Shown: positions 16,409-25,395 of the stretch, in pieces
Position numbering within the stretch: the stretch's first letter is position 1
How the letters are laid out: every line of letters starts with the position of its first letter
Assembly: GCF_004006175.1 (NCBI RefSeq)
Contig: NZ_CP033219.1
Location: 2,294,001-2,358,000, forward strand
Length of the DNA stretch: 64,000 bases
Source of the DNA: Parasedimentitalea marina
Lineage (GTDB): Bacteria; Pseudomonadota; Alphaproteobacteria; Rhodobacterales; Rhodobacteraceae
Direction: 5' to 3'
The notes under the pieces: model-generated
What the model was told of the DNA's origin: nothing
Seen by the model: only the letters and a program-made list of their open reading frames with translations
The model's database searches: none
Translations under genes and position numbers: made by a program

Positions 16409-18003
16409 CCACCATCGGCGAGGCGCTTGTGACCCAACTGGCCGAACGCGGTGTCGAGACCGTCTTTGGCATTCCCGGTGTCCACACAGTAGAACTGTAT
16501 CGCGGGCTTGCCACCTCGGGCATTCGTCATGTGACCCCGCGCCACGAACAGGGTGCGGGTTTCATGGCAGATGGCTATGCCCGAGTATCCGGAAAACCCG
16601 GTGTGGCCTTTGTCATTACCGGACCGGGCTTGACCAACACCCTGACCCCAATGGCGCAGGCGCGCGCCGACAGTGTGCCGATGCTGGTGGTCTCCGGCGT
16701 AAACAGCGTTTCCTCTCTGGGTAAGGGAATGGGCCATCTGCATGAGCTGCCAGATCAGCAAAAGATGATGTCGACGGTGGCTTTGCTTTCCGAACAGGTG
16801 CGCACAGGGGACCAGCTGACACCCGCACTGGATCGGGCATTTGAGCCGTTCTCATCAGGGCGACCGGGACCAACCCATATTGAGATCCCGCTGGACGTTG
16901 CCGGAGAAGATTATTCTGCCGCCGCTGAACGGACTGTACCGTTAGATCCTGCCCAAGCAGACGCCACGCGGGTTGAGCAGGCAGCACACCTGCTGGAGAC
17001 CGCCAAATCTCCGGTCATTCTGGCCGGCGGTGGAGCCGTGGCCGCAGCCGAGGTTTTGCGTGAATTGGCAGAACGACTGGATGCGCCTGTGGTGCAAACT
17101 ACAAATGCGCGGGGGATTATGTTCGATCACCCACTGGGCGTGCCAGCCAGTCCCAGCCTTAAGGCAGTGCGTGAGTTGATCGGAGGCGCAGATGTCGTCC
17201 TGGCCGTCGGCACCGAGTTGGGCCCGACAGATTACGACATGTATGCCACCGGAACCATGGCCCAGATGCGCAATCTTATCCGGATCGATAGCTGCGCGCA
17301 GCAATTGAACCGGCATGAAGCTGAAATAGGTCTGCAAGGCGATGCCAAGACCACTCTGGTCAATCTGGAACAGGCGATCCGGCGCAAGAACGCCCCCTCT
17401 GCAACAGGTGCCGACAGGGCCGCGCAAACCCGCACTGCCGCCTATGGCGAATTAGGCACGGCCTATCAGGCCCAGGTGCAGATCCTCAACGCGATGCGAG
17501 ACGCCCTGCCCGGCACCATCATGGTCGGTGATTCAACGCAGCCCATCTATGCCGGTAACCTGTATTACGATGCCGCCCGCCCGCACGGCTGGTTCAATGC
17601 AGCCACCGGATACGGTGCTTTGGGCTATGGCATACCAGCCGCAATCGGCGCCGCAATCGCCGAGCCAGGCACCCGGATCACCTGCATCGTTGGCGATGGC
17701 GGGGCCCAGTTCAGCCTGCCCGAGATCATGGCCGCGGTTGATGAACAACTCTCCATCACCTTCGTTATCTGGAACAACCACGGCTACCACGAGATTGCCA
17801 CGTCCATGCAGGATGTCGGTGTCACTGTGGTGGGCTGTGATCCAACCCCGCCAGATTTCGAAGCAACCGCAAAATCCTTTGCCATTCCCCATCACCGCTG
17901 CGCTGCCGATCCGCAGGCCGTGGCTGATGCGATGGCGGCCGCGGCCCAACTGACCGGGCCCAGTATGATTGAAATCGAGGCTCCGGTATTCCGGGCTTCT
18001 TAA
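16405..18003 (+). CDS. aruI: Thiamine-diphosphate enzyme, 2-ketoarginine decarboxylase-like
   Basis: A 532-residue TPP-dependent decarboxylase. The catalytic Glu of the PYR domain is in TPRHEQGAG (E48), the central domain follows, and the TPP/Mg motif GDGGAQFSLPEIMAAVDEQLSITFVIWNN is near residues 431-459. It is the size of acetolactate-synthase-fold enzymes such as AruI, which converts 5-guanidino-2-oxopentanoate to 4-guanidinobutyraldehyde. It lies directly after an AruH-like transaminase. The aldehyde dehydrogenase and guanidinobutyrase needed to finish the route are not in this cluster. Confidence 0.83.
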   Translation: MTTIGEALVTQLAERGVETVFGIPGVHTVELYRGLATSGIRHVTPRHEQGAGFMADGYARVSGKPGVAFVITGPGLTNTLTPMAQARADSVPMLVVSGVNSVSSLGKGMGHLHELPDQQKMMSTVALLSEQVRTGDQLTPALDRAFEPFSSGRPGPTHIEIPLDVAGEDYSAAAERTVPLDPAQADATRVEQAAHLLETAKSPVILAGGGAVAAAEVLRELAERLDAPVVQTTNARGIMFDHPLGVPASPSLKAVRELIGGADVVLAVGTELGPTDYDMYATGTMAQMRNLIRIDSCAQQLNRHEAEIGLQGDAKTTLVNLEQAIRRKNAPSATGADRAAQTRTAAYGELGTAYQAQVQILNAMRDALPGTIMVGDSTQPIYAGNLYYDAARPHGWFNAATGYGALGYGIPAAIGAAIAEPGTRITCIVGDGGAQFSLPEIMAAVDEQLSITFVIWNNHGYHEIATSMQDVGVTVVGCDPTPPDFEATAKSFAIPHHRCAADPQAVADAMAAAAQLTGPSMIEIEAPVFRAS

Positions 18004-18018
18004 ACGGATGAGACTACA

Positions 18019-18801
18019 ATGAGTGATCCAACATTTGAATTCCGACGCGCCATCACCCGACGTCCCTCGGCCAGTATCGTCGAAGGCCTGCGCGCCCAGG
18101 ACATTGGCACCCCCGATCTGGACCGGATGCAACAGGCCCACACGGCGTATGTTGCCGCGCTGAAAAGAACCGGGGCTGATGTCACCGAACTGGCCCCGCT
18201 CGAGGATTTCCCCGACGCGGTGTTTGTCGAAGATACTACTTTATGCCTGCCACAAGGCGCGATCCTGATGCACCCCGGAGCGCCCTCGCGGGTCGGAGAA
18301 GTAGCAGAAATGGCCACAACTGTGCGCGGCCTTTACGAGGACGTCCGTCAGATTCAGGGCCCCGGTCATATTGAGGGCGGCGACATTCTGGTCACCGCTC
18401 GGGAAATTCTGGTTGGCCGCTCGGACAGAACAGATGCAGCGGGTGTTGCAGAGCTTGCCGAGATTGCTGCCGAATGGGGCCACTCTGTGCGAGAGGTCTT
18501 CACCCCCCCTGGTGTGCTGCACTTCAAGACCGATTGTTCACTGATGGACGGTGAAACCATTCTGGCTACCAAGCGTCTGGATGCATCGGGATGCTTCAAG
18601 GGCTACCGGGTTTTGCATGTCGCTGAAGGTGAAGAACCCGCCGCCAATGCGATCCGTTTCAACAATCTGGTGCTGATGGCCGCTGGTTTCCCCCGCACAG
18701 CCGAAATGCTGAACACGGCAGGCTATGAAGTGGTCGAAATCGACAATACCGAATGCGCCAAACTGGACGGCGGCATGTCCTGCCTGTCGCTTAGGTTCTA
18801 A
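18019..18801 (+). CDS. Dimethylarginine dimethylaminohydrolase (DDAH) family enzyme
   Basis: A 260-residue pentein-fold hydrolase with all catalytic positions of bacterial DDAH: FVEDTTL (70-75), the acid in GHIEGGD (E119), the His in GVLHFKTDCS (H168) and the nucleophilic Cys near the C-terminus in GGMSCLSLRF (C255). DDAH hydrolyses asymmetric N-omega-methylated arginines to citrulline and methylamines. Sitting after aruH/aruI and opposite a basic-amino-acid transporter, it points to use of methylarginines or arginine derivatives. An arginine deiminase-like role is possible, but the short length favours DDAH. Confidence 0.88.
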   Translation: MSDPTFEFRRAITRRPSASIVEGLRAQDIGTPDLDRMQQAHTAYVAALKRTGADVTELAPLEDFPDAVFVEDTTLCLPQGAILMHPGAPSRVGEVAEMATTVRGLYEDVRQIQGPGHIEGGDILVTAREILVGRSDRTDAAGVAELAEIAAEWGHSVREVFTPPGVLHFKTDCSLMDGETILATKRLDASGCFKGYRVLHVAEGEEPAANAIRFNNLVLMAAGFPRTAEMLNTAGYEVVEIDNTECAKLDGGMSCLSLRF

Positions 18802-18902
18802 AATCTGGGGTCCCTTGGGATTGAACCTTAGGGCCCTTTTTCCAGACCGTGGAGCATGAAACGACAGTTGAAGTCGGGCCTTGCAGCACCGATACTAGGC
18901 CC

Positions 18903-19163
18903 ATGGCGGAACATCACAAAGAAGGTCAGCGTAAGCGAAAGGCCCATCTTGCTGGACATCCAGAATGGATGGACTACCCACGCACGCGGCCCAGGGCCTT
19001 GAAGGCAGGCGTAGATTTCTTCTTTACTGGACGCATGTGCAAGAACCGTCATTACAACCTGCGCACTGTCTTGGGGTCACGCTGTGTTGCCTGCGACAGC
19101 CAAGCGCAGGACGTCAGCCCTTCGCTTGAGACCTTTATGCGGGATTGGATTTGTAAATCCTAG
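18903..19163 (+). CDS. Small zinc-ribbon-like protein
   Basis: An 86-residue basic protein (an earlier ATG at 18849 would add 18 residues). The segment FFFTGRMCKNRHYNLRTVLGSRCVAC has a CxxxH...CxxC pattern seen in small zinc-binding modules that accompany HNH nucleases (typically 'tGkpCknGH...R....gkCvaC'). No HNH catalytic residues follow, so it is either a stand-alone binding module or a nuclease remnant. Function unknown. Confidence 0.5.
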   Translation: MAEHHKEGQRKRKAHLAGHPEWMDYPRTRPRALKAGVDFFFTGRMCKNRHYNLRTVLGSRCVACDSQAQDVSPSLETFMRDWICKS

Positions 19164-19262
19164 CGATACAGCTTGCCACCATGGGGTTGCTTGACCCAAT
19201 TCGATCTCAGGACGTTAAAGTGTGTACATGGCGGAGGCCTGCCCCGCCATGTACCGCAAAAC

Positions 19263-20567
19263 TTACTTGACCAGAGCCCTATTCAACAGCCAGGCCGCAA
19301 GTTTACGCAACCCGACACCTGATCTGATTTCAAACTCTTCAAAGTGGAACCGCCGGGATGACACACCAAGGCGACTTAGCCCCTGCGCCAAGAACTGACG
19401 CATTCTTTGCGGACCGCAGAAATAGACTTTGGCCTGGGCAATATCACTGACATAGCTCTCTATAGCCTCGGCATTGACCCGACCCTGCGACCGGGAGGCG
19501 TGCAGAACAACCCGAAAGTTAGCCACTTTTGCTTCGACAGCCCGAAGTTCGTCCAGGTGATTTGCGTCTCGGTCTTCTGAAACACAGTAGACCAGTGTCA
19601 CGGGGCCATCGGCATCGGTGAGAGCCTGTGCCCAGGCGACAAAAGGTGTAATGCCAATGCCTGCAGCGACCCAGACTTCGGGTGCCTGCGTCGCGCGGCG
19701 TTCAAATCGTCCATAGGCACCTTCCAGGCGGGCGCCTGTGCCGACTTTTAGGTGATTGCTCAGGCTATGGGAAAAGTCGCCAAGATCCGCAATGGTCATG
19801 CGAATATTGCCCTCTTTGTCCGGCGCATTACTGATTGTAAAGGGATGCGGTTCCGACACGGCGGCATGATCAAATGTCACAAATGAAAACTGGCCCGGAC
19901 GGTGCTTAAGCGGACGGCTCTCTGGCGACATGGTAATTGCAAGTGCGGTCCCGGTCTGTTGGATATCAGAAACCTTGTATTTCCTTGACGACCGCAATGA
20001 TGCAGGTAGCTGCTTGTAAACAAAGGCCAGAATACCCACCGCGCAAAATGCAGAGACATACAGAGCTAGTGGGTCGCCGTTGGAAAACGGCTTGAGGATA
20101 AACAGGTAATGGAAGGTCGACATGATAAAGAACACTCCCATAATCCGGTGTGTCCAGCGCCACAGGTGGTAAGGAATGAAAGTTGCGATCGTAATGACAA
20201 CAAGGATCAAAAGCCCATAGAGCGAGATTTCACCCATGGTTTCAGCCACGTCGGTCAGGGCTGTCTCGCGCCCTAGCCCGTCCATATCCGCATCGATGGT
20301 ATCATGTAGCAACAGCGCTCCCATGGACAAGATGCCCAACCATTTGTGCAGGATGTAACATCGGTCCAACCCGCCAAACAGTTGTTCAACAAAACTGAGT
20401 CTGGTGGCAATCACTTGCGTCAACGCCATCCCGATCAGAGCAGCCATTCCCAAATACTGACTGAATAGCGCACCCGTATCGTATTTTTGCGCGAGGGGAA
20501 GCAGCCAGATAACAGGTAGTATCAGGGCTGAGGTTACACCCACCAGGCCAAGTGGTTTCAGGCGCAT
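19263..20567 (-). CDS. Ferric reductase-like transmembrane protein with FAD/NAD(P)-binding domain
   Basis: 434 residues. The N-terminal half has about six membrane segments with paired histidines (CYILHKWLGILSMGALLLHD and RWTHRIMGVFFIMSTFHYLF) that can hold two haems. The C-terminal half is an FNR-type reductase: HRPGQFSFVTF with HPFTISNAP (FAD) and VWVAAGIGITPFVAW with VYFCGPQRM (NAD(P)). It would carry electrons from cytosolic NAD(P)H across the inner membrane. Its start overlaps the histidine kinase stop by one base, so it is the third gene of the response-regulator/kinase operon. Confidence 0.87.
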   Translation of the reverse strand: MRLKPLGLVGVTSALILPVIWLLPLAQKYDTGALFSQYLGMAALIGMALTQVIATRLSFVEQLFGGLDRCYILHKWLGILSMGALLLHDTIDADMDGLGRETALTDVAETMGEISLYGLLILVVITIATFIPYHLWRWTHRIMGVFFIMSTFHYLFILKPFSNGDPLALYVSAFCAVGILAFVYKQLPASLRSSRKYKVSDIQQTGTALAITMSPESRPLKHRPGQFSFVTFDHAAVSEPHPFTISNAPDKEGNIRMTIADLGDFSHSLSNHLKVGTGARLEGAYGRFERRATQAPEVWVAAGIGITPFVAWAQALTDADGPVTLVYCVSEDRDANHLDELRAVEAKVANFRVVLHASRSQGRVNAEAIESYVSDIAQAKVYFCGPQRMRQFLAQGLSRLGVSSRRFHFEEFEIRSGVGLRKLAAWLLNRALVK

Positions 20568-21940
20568 TATGACGTTCCTTCTTTCATCGGTATGTGTTGT
20601 TGTGATCGGGTAAAGGCAACGCGGGCCTCAAAACCTAACTGTTGTCCGGGTATTGGCGAATACAGCTCTAGCTGACCTTCACAATCACGTAATATTGCCG
20701 CGACGATAGACAGCCCGAGGCCCGTTCCACGGTGTTCGGTCTGACCGCGTACATAGCGGTTCGTCACTGTTGTCAACAGTTCTGTCGGCAGTGTGTCGCA
20801 TTCATTGGTGATCCGTATCTCTCGATCCTCAACCACCAGCTTGAGTGGGGTGCCTGATGGCGCGTAGGTCAGTGCATTTTGCAGCAAATTGCGCAGCACA
20901 ATTGCAAAGGCATCAGCCGTGATAAACGCTTTGAGTGACGTGTTTTCGGAGCCCGCAATCAAAATTCGATCTGCCGCATCGGCAAATGGTTTTTCGCGCA
21001 GGACGATGTCGATCACTACGCCCAGGCTGGTTTCTTTTTCAGAAGAAGCAAAGCCCGCCTCCAGCCGGGAAAATTGCAGCAGGTTTTCCGACAGGTGTGA
21101 AAGATGACGCAAGGCCTCTTCGGCCTGTTCCAGATGCTGCACAGTATCAGCGCGGTCAACTTTGGATTGAAGAACCTGTATCTGTGCCAAGGCCCCGGCG
21201 ATGGGGGTCCGTAACTCATGTGCACTTTCGGCAGCAAAGCTGCGTTCGGCGTCCAGCGCTGATTTCAATCGGACCAACAAATCCTCAACCTCGGACACAA
21301 TCGGTTGCAACTCTTTTGGCTGCGCTCCCATGTCCATGGGAGCAAGATTGCGACCGTGGCGGCGGGCAATGGCTGCACTCAGACCCAGGATCGGTGCCAT
21401 GGCCGCCTTTACAATGACAAAGACCAACCCGGCAAGAATTGGGATCAGGACTGCCAGCGGCAGGAACATCCGCAGGATGCTTTCGATCAGGATATTGTCC
21501 CGCAGCCCAGCGCGTTCACTGACAACAATACCAAACCCGGACTCTGCATCCGTCAGGGCGTAGGCCCGGCTGCCGCTCCATTCGGAGAACCCAAGCGGGA
21601 TGGAGCCGGAGGAGATGTCCGTTGGACGTGCGCCGGAAAACAGCAGAACCCGGTTTGATCGGTCGAGAATAAAGTAATCAAGATTTGCATCGTCTCGGGT
21701 GAGATTGGCAATGAAATTGGCTTCGCTATCATCAGCGTCCCCTTCCAGAACCTCGTCCAGCTCATGCATCGCCAAGGGTAGCAGGCGCAGTGCACTTTGA
21801 CGCATGGTCTCGTCAAACGCGGCGTTCAGCTCGCCCCTAAGGACAACTGCTGCGATGACAACCGAGATCAACCATAGCGCACTGACACTTAGGGATAAGA
21901 TCAACGCCAAACGTCCAGCAATAGAGCGTTGTTGCTTCAT
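20567..21940 (-). CDS. Two-component sensor histidine kinase
   Basis: 457 residues: N-terminal membrane helix (LALILSLSVSALWLISVVIAAVVL), a periplasmic domain of about 120 residues, a second helix (FLPLAVLIPILAGLVFVIV), a HAMP-like linker, the DHp H-box AESAHELRTPIAGAL, and the ATPase with N-box LRNLLQNALTYAP and G-box HRGTGLGLSIVAAIL. It resembles QseC/PmrB-class kinases. It probably phosphorylates the response regulator that overlaps its start. The signal is unknown; neighbouring redox genes suggest a metal or redox cue. Confidence 0.92.
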   Translation of the reverse strand: MKQQRSIAGRLALILSLSVSALWLISVVIAAVVLRGELNAAFDETMRQSALRLLPLAMHELDEVLEGDADDSEANFIANLTRDDANLDYFILDRSNRVLLFSGARPTDISSGSIPLGFSEWSGSRAYALTDAESGFGIVVSERAGLRDNILIESILRMFLPLAVLIPILAGLVFVIVKAAMAPILGLSAAIARRHGRNLAPMDMGAQPKELQPIVSEVEDLLVRLKSALDAERSFAAESAHELRTPIAGALAQIQVLQSKVDRADTVQHLEQAEEALRHLSHLSENLLQFSRLEAGFASSEKETSLGVVIDIVLREKPFADAADRILIAGSENTSLKAFITADAFAIVLRNLLQNALTYAPSGTPLKLVVEDREIRITNECDTLPTELLTTVTNRYVRGQTEHRGTGLGLSIVAAILRDCEGQLELYSPIPGQQLGFEARVAFTRSQQHIPMKEGTS

Positions 21941-22596
21941 TTCGCGGCCACAGCGTAACCCAACCCACGTGAGGTGGTCACAAAATCATGTCCCAGTTTT
22001 TTACGAATACGACTAACGAATACTTCAACTGCATTGCTCTCTATCTCGGCGCCAAAGGCATAGAGGCTGTCCTCGATGACTGACTTTGGCACAATGGCAC
22101 CCCTATTGCGCACCAGACAATCGACCACGGCCCACTCGCGTGAGGTCAGGATGATGTCGCGCCCGTTCGAGGAAATCTGGCGGCGACCTAAATCAACCTG
22201 CACGTCGCCAATCTGAGTTGCCGGATCCGAACTGGCGCTATAACGCCGCGCAACTGCTGACAACCGCGCCGTCAGCTCGCCCAGATCAAACGGTTTGACC
22301 AGGTAGTCATCAGCCCCGGCATTCAAACCTTCGATCCGAACTTCGATCTGGTCTTGTGCCGTGGTGATAATAACGGGCGTGTCATCGCGCCTGGCCCGCA
22401 GCTGCTTTAGGAAATCCAGACCACGCCCGTCAGGCAAGCCAAGGTCCAGCAGGATCAAACCATAGGTTTGCGTGGCACAGGCATCCTCCGCGTCGTCAAG
22501 CCGCTTCACCCAGTCGACGCCGTGACCTTGATGTTCAATATGGCTGTGAATGGCCGAGCCAAGCACATGATCATCCTCAACCAATAATACGCGCAT
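21937..22596 (-). CDS. OmpR/PhoB-family response regulator
   Basis: 219 residues. The receiver domain has the phosphoacceptor Asp in LILLDLGLPDGRG (D51) and the switch Lys in DDYLVKPFDLGEL. A C-terminal winged helix contains LTSREWAVVDCLVRNRGAIVPK and NAVEVFVSRIRKKLG. It is the first gene of the operon and is divergent from the DUF2271/PepSY/ApbE operon, which it presumably controls. Confidence 0.94.
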   Translation of the reverse strand: MRVLLVEDDHVLGSAIHSHIEHQGHGVDWVKRLDDAEDACATQTYGLILLDLGLPDGRGLDFLKQLRARRDDTPVIITTAQDQIEVRIEGLNAGADDYLVKPFDLGELTARLSAVARRYSASSDPATQIGDVQVDLGRRQISSNGRDIILTSREWAVVDCLVRNRGAIVPKSVIEDSLYAFGAEIESNAVEVFVSRIRKKLGHDFVTTSRGLGYAVAAK

Positions 22597-22639
22597 CTCG
22601 CTTCCCCATCTCGCACTTCAAGTCCGATATATGGCTTAT

Positions 22640-22655
22640 CTGAACCCTACCTGAA
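22640..22655. promoter_or_regulatory. Tandem CTGAA repeats in the divergent promoter region
   Basis: CTGAA at 22640-22644 and 22651-22655 are spaced 11 bp, the phasing at which OmpR-family regulators bind as tandem dimers. They lie 44-60 bases before the response regulator start, between it and DUF2271. Short motif, so tentative. Confidence 0.35.
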
Positions 22656-22741
22656 TAGAAAAAACGCTCCCCTTCAGCCTGTCGTCAGTTTGGGCGTCCA
22701 ATCAACGCTTACTAGAGCTACTGGATGAAGGAAACGTTTCG

Positions 22742-23203
22742 ATGAAACACCACTTACTAGCAACAGCAGTCAGCCTTGCGGCCCTGCTCTCTGCCGGACA
22801 AGCGGATGCGCGGCAGGTTACCATTACCACGCAGTTGAATTCTTTTGCAGGACCGCGAGCCTACGCAGCGGTTTATTTGACGGATCCTGCTGGGACGGTT
22901 GTAGATACGTTGTGGGTCGCAGGCGGCAAGAGCAAATATTACAAACACTTGCGCTCTTGGGCGCGCGGCAGCAAGGCCTCGCGGTCAAACCTGCACAGTG
23001 TAACGGGGGCCAGTGTTGGCTCTGGTGGAAAACTGCGTGTCAGTGCTGACATCGCCGACACGATGATCGCTGACGGCTATCAGATACGGGTTGATACCTC
23101 TGTCGAGGACAATGCTGATCATCCTCGGTCTGCGGTCCTGACATTGGGCCAGCAGACATCGGTACCGGGTCGCGGGTTTGTTCATACATTGAGCCTGAAA
23201 TGA
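22742..23203 (+). CDS. DUF2271 periplasmic protein, probable flavinylation substrate
   Basis: 153 residues with a signal peptide (MKHHLLATAVSLAALLSAGQADA). The body matches the DUF2271 family (VYLTDPAGTVVDTLWVAGGKSKYYKHLRSWARGS). Residues around 85-90 read HSVTGASVGSG, close to the (S/T)GA(T/S) motif to which ApbE attaches FMN in NqrC, RnfG and related proteins. An ApbE gene is two genes downstream, so covalent flavin attachment to the Ser or Thr of this motif is a good inference. It would then act as a periplasmic electron carrier for the PepSY/FNR protein. The stop overlaps the next start (ATGA). Confidence 0.83.
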   Translation: MKHHLLATAVSLAALLSAGQADARQVTITTQLNSFAGPRAYAAVYLTDPAGTVVDTLWVAGGKSKYYKHLRSWARGSKASRSNLHSVTGASVGSGGKLRVSADIADTMIADGYQIRVDTSVEDNADHPRSAVLTLGQQTSVPGRGFVHTLSLK

Positions 23204-25395
23204 GTGTCTCGATGCGCGGACTGCACCGGTGGGTCGGTTTAACTTCAGCGCTATTTGGTATCGCGATGGCAGTCACTGGCGTCATTCTAAGCATTGATCC
23301 CGCAACCGAAGCCGCAACAACCGGATCCCTGACGGCTCCTCCTGATATTACGGTTGCCCAATTGGCCCAGGCTGTAAGCGATCAAGTTCCTGGGCTGGAA
23401 CGGATTGAGAAAACTGCCAATCATACCGTGATTGCCCATTTTGCGACAGCAGAAGGGTTTGGCCAGACCTATTTCAACGCTACAACGCTGACCCCGATCG
23501 ATAGCACTCCGAACTCCCCCTTCCTTGGCTATATCAAGGACTTTCACCGCTCGCTTTTCCTGGGTGACTTTGGACGCGGTGTTGTCGGGATCAGCGCCCT
23601 GGCAATGTTTGTACTGTCAGTGTCGGGTCTTGCGATGATTGTGCGCAAGATGGGCGGATGGCGCGCCGTTATTTCCCCCCCTAGATCCGGAGGCTATCAG
23701 ACCCTGCATCTGAATGCCGGAAGGATTGCTGTGATCGGACTGTTGATCGTGTCCCTGACAGGTGTCGTGATGTCACTCACGACATTCGACCTGATCCCCT
23801 CACCGACCGCGGCAAATCCTGAACTCCCGGTAATCCAGGCAGCCGATGCTGCGCTCTCAATCGGCGATCTGTTGGCGCTGCAGTCTCTACCGCTGACTGA
23901 GCTGCGCGAATTGGTTCTCCCCTACCCCGGTGATGCAACAGATGCCTATAGCCTGACCACATCCCAGGGCAGCGGATACATTGACCCCGTAACCGGTCAA
24001 ATGGCCAGTTTTGCGCCCAACGGTCCCGGCTCCCGCCTGTATGAGTTCATTTACCTCCTGCACACAGGACAAGGCACATGGCCCATTGGTCTGCTGCTGG
24101 GCCTTTCTATGTTGGCCGTTCCCTTTGTAATCGCCAGTGGTATTGCAATGACATTGCGGCGCCCTGCCAATCCTCTACGTTATGTCAAGAACACACCCGC
24201 ATTGGCCGCCGACACGATTGTCCTGGTGGGCTCCGAGGGGGCGACAACCTGGGGTTTTGCTGCTGAGCTATCGCGCAAGTTGGCTGCTGAGGGCCATAGT
24301 GTTCACGTCACCGATATGAACTCGCGGGCAGATACCTATCCAAACGGCAAATACCTGTTTGTGCTTACCGCGACCTACGGCAAAGGCGAGGCTCCCACCA
24401 ACGCGCAGCATTTTCTGGAACGGCTTAACGATTTTCGCCCAAATGGCATGCGCTACTGTGTACTCGGGTTCGGTGACACCTCATTCCCAGATTTTTGCAA
24501 ATTCGCAAAAAATGTCGACGCGGCACTACACCAAACCGGACTGCAACAGTTTCATTCCTATGCCACCATCGACCGTCAATCCTCCCAAAGTTTCCATTCA
24601 TGGGGCCGTACTGTTGGGCAGAGCCTTGGGCTAAACCTAAGCCTTGATCATTGCGCAGAGACACCCAAGACAACACATGTGCAATTGGTGTCCAAGCGAT
24701 CTTACGGACAAGAGGTTCAGGCCCCTGTCGCCATCCTGCGACTTGGCACAAAATGTGCACGAAGCCTGCCGAAACATTCCGCCGGCGATCTGCTGGGTGT
24801 CATCGCACCCGGTGCATCGTTTCCCCGGTATTACTCGCTGGCCTCGGACAGTCGCGATGGCTGCATTGAAATTTGCGTTCGCAAACAACCTGGCGGCCTG
24901 TGCTCGGGCTATCTGGCCGACATCATGGTTGGCGATACCGTTGAGGTCTTTATCAAGCCAAACCCTGAGTTCCGGCCCGCTAAGTCAAATGCGCCCCTTA
25001 TTCTAGTAGGCGCTGGTGTGGGGATTGGCCCCTTAGTGGGGTTCTTGCGCTGCAACTTGCAAAAACGCCCCACACATCTGTTCTGGGGCGGGCGCGATCC
25101 CAGCTCTGATTATCTGTTCCGCGAGGAATTGGATGTCCTGAAAACCGGTGGCCAGATCACGCAAATCACCACAGCGTTTTCACGTATCGCAGGTGGCGGA
25201 TATGTTCAGGGCAAGCTGCAGAGCGCCTCGCGAGATCTACAAACCCTTATTCAATCCGGTGCCCAGATTATGGTCTGCGGCGGCCGGGTAATGGGAACCG
25301 ACGTACAGTCCGCGTTCAATGAGTTGCTTTCGCCCATTGGACTGGACGTCGCCACACTCAAACAGCAAGGACGGTATCTTGAAGATGTCTATTGA
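23200..25395 (+). CDS. PepSY-TM / flavodoxin / FNR-type reductase fusion
   Basis: 731 residues. The N-terminal half has PepSY-associated membrane helices (WVGLTSALFGIAMAVTGVILSID; GRIAVIGLLIVSLTGVVMSL; GLLLGLSMLAVPFVIASGIAMTLRR). A flavodoxin domain follows from about residue 345 (TIVLVGSEGATTWGFAAELSRKL), then a cytochrome-P450-reductase-like FNR domain with FPRYYSLAS (FAD), ILVGAGVGIGPLVGF (NADPH) and the end ASFNELLSPIGLDVATLKQQGRYLEDVY-like tail. It should take electrons from cytosolic NADPH through FAD/FMN to the periplasm. It lies between DUF2271 and ApbE, both overlapping it. Confidence 0.9.
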   Translation: MSVSMRGLHRWVGLTSALFGIAMAVTGVILSIDPATEAATTGSLTAPPDITVAQLAQAVSDQVPGLERIEKTANHTVIAHFATAEGFGQTYFNATTLTPIDSTPNSPFLGYIKDFHRSLFLGDFGRGVVGISALAMFVLSVSGLAMIVRKMGGWRAVISPPRSGGYQTLHLNAGRIAVIGLLIVSLTGVVMSLTTFDLIPSPTAANPELPVIQAADAALSIGDLLALQSLPLTELRELVLPYPGDATDAYSLTTSQGSGYIDPVTGQMASFAPNGPGSRLYEFIYLLHTGQGTWPIGLLLGLSMLAVPFVIASGIAMTLRRPANPLRYVKNTPALAADTIVLVGSEGATTWGFAAELSRKLAAEGHSVHVTDMNSRADTYPNGKYLFVLTATYGKGEAPTNAQHFLERLNDFRPNGMRYCVLGFGDTSFPDFCKFAKNVDAALHQTGLQQFHSYATIDRQSSQSFHSWGRTVGQSLGLNLSLDHCAETPKTTHVQLVSKRSYGQEVQAPVAILRLGTKCARSLPKHSAGDLLGVIAPGASFPRYYSLASDSRDGCIEICVRKQPGGLCSGYLADIMVGDTVEVFIKPNPEFRPAKSNAPLILVGAGVGIGPLVGFLRCNLQKRPTHLFWGGRDPSSDYLFREELDVLKTGGQITQITTAFSRIAGGGYVQGKLQSASRDLQTLIQSGAQIMVCGGRVMGTDVQSAFNELLSPIGLDVATLKQQGRYLEDVY

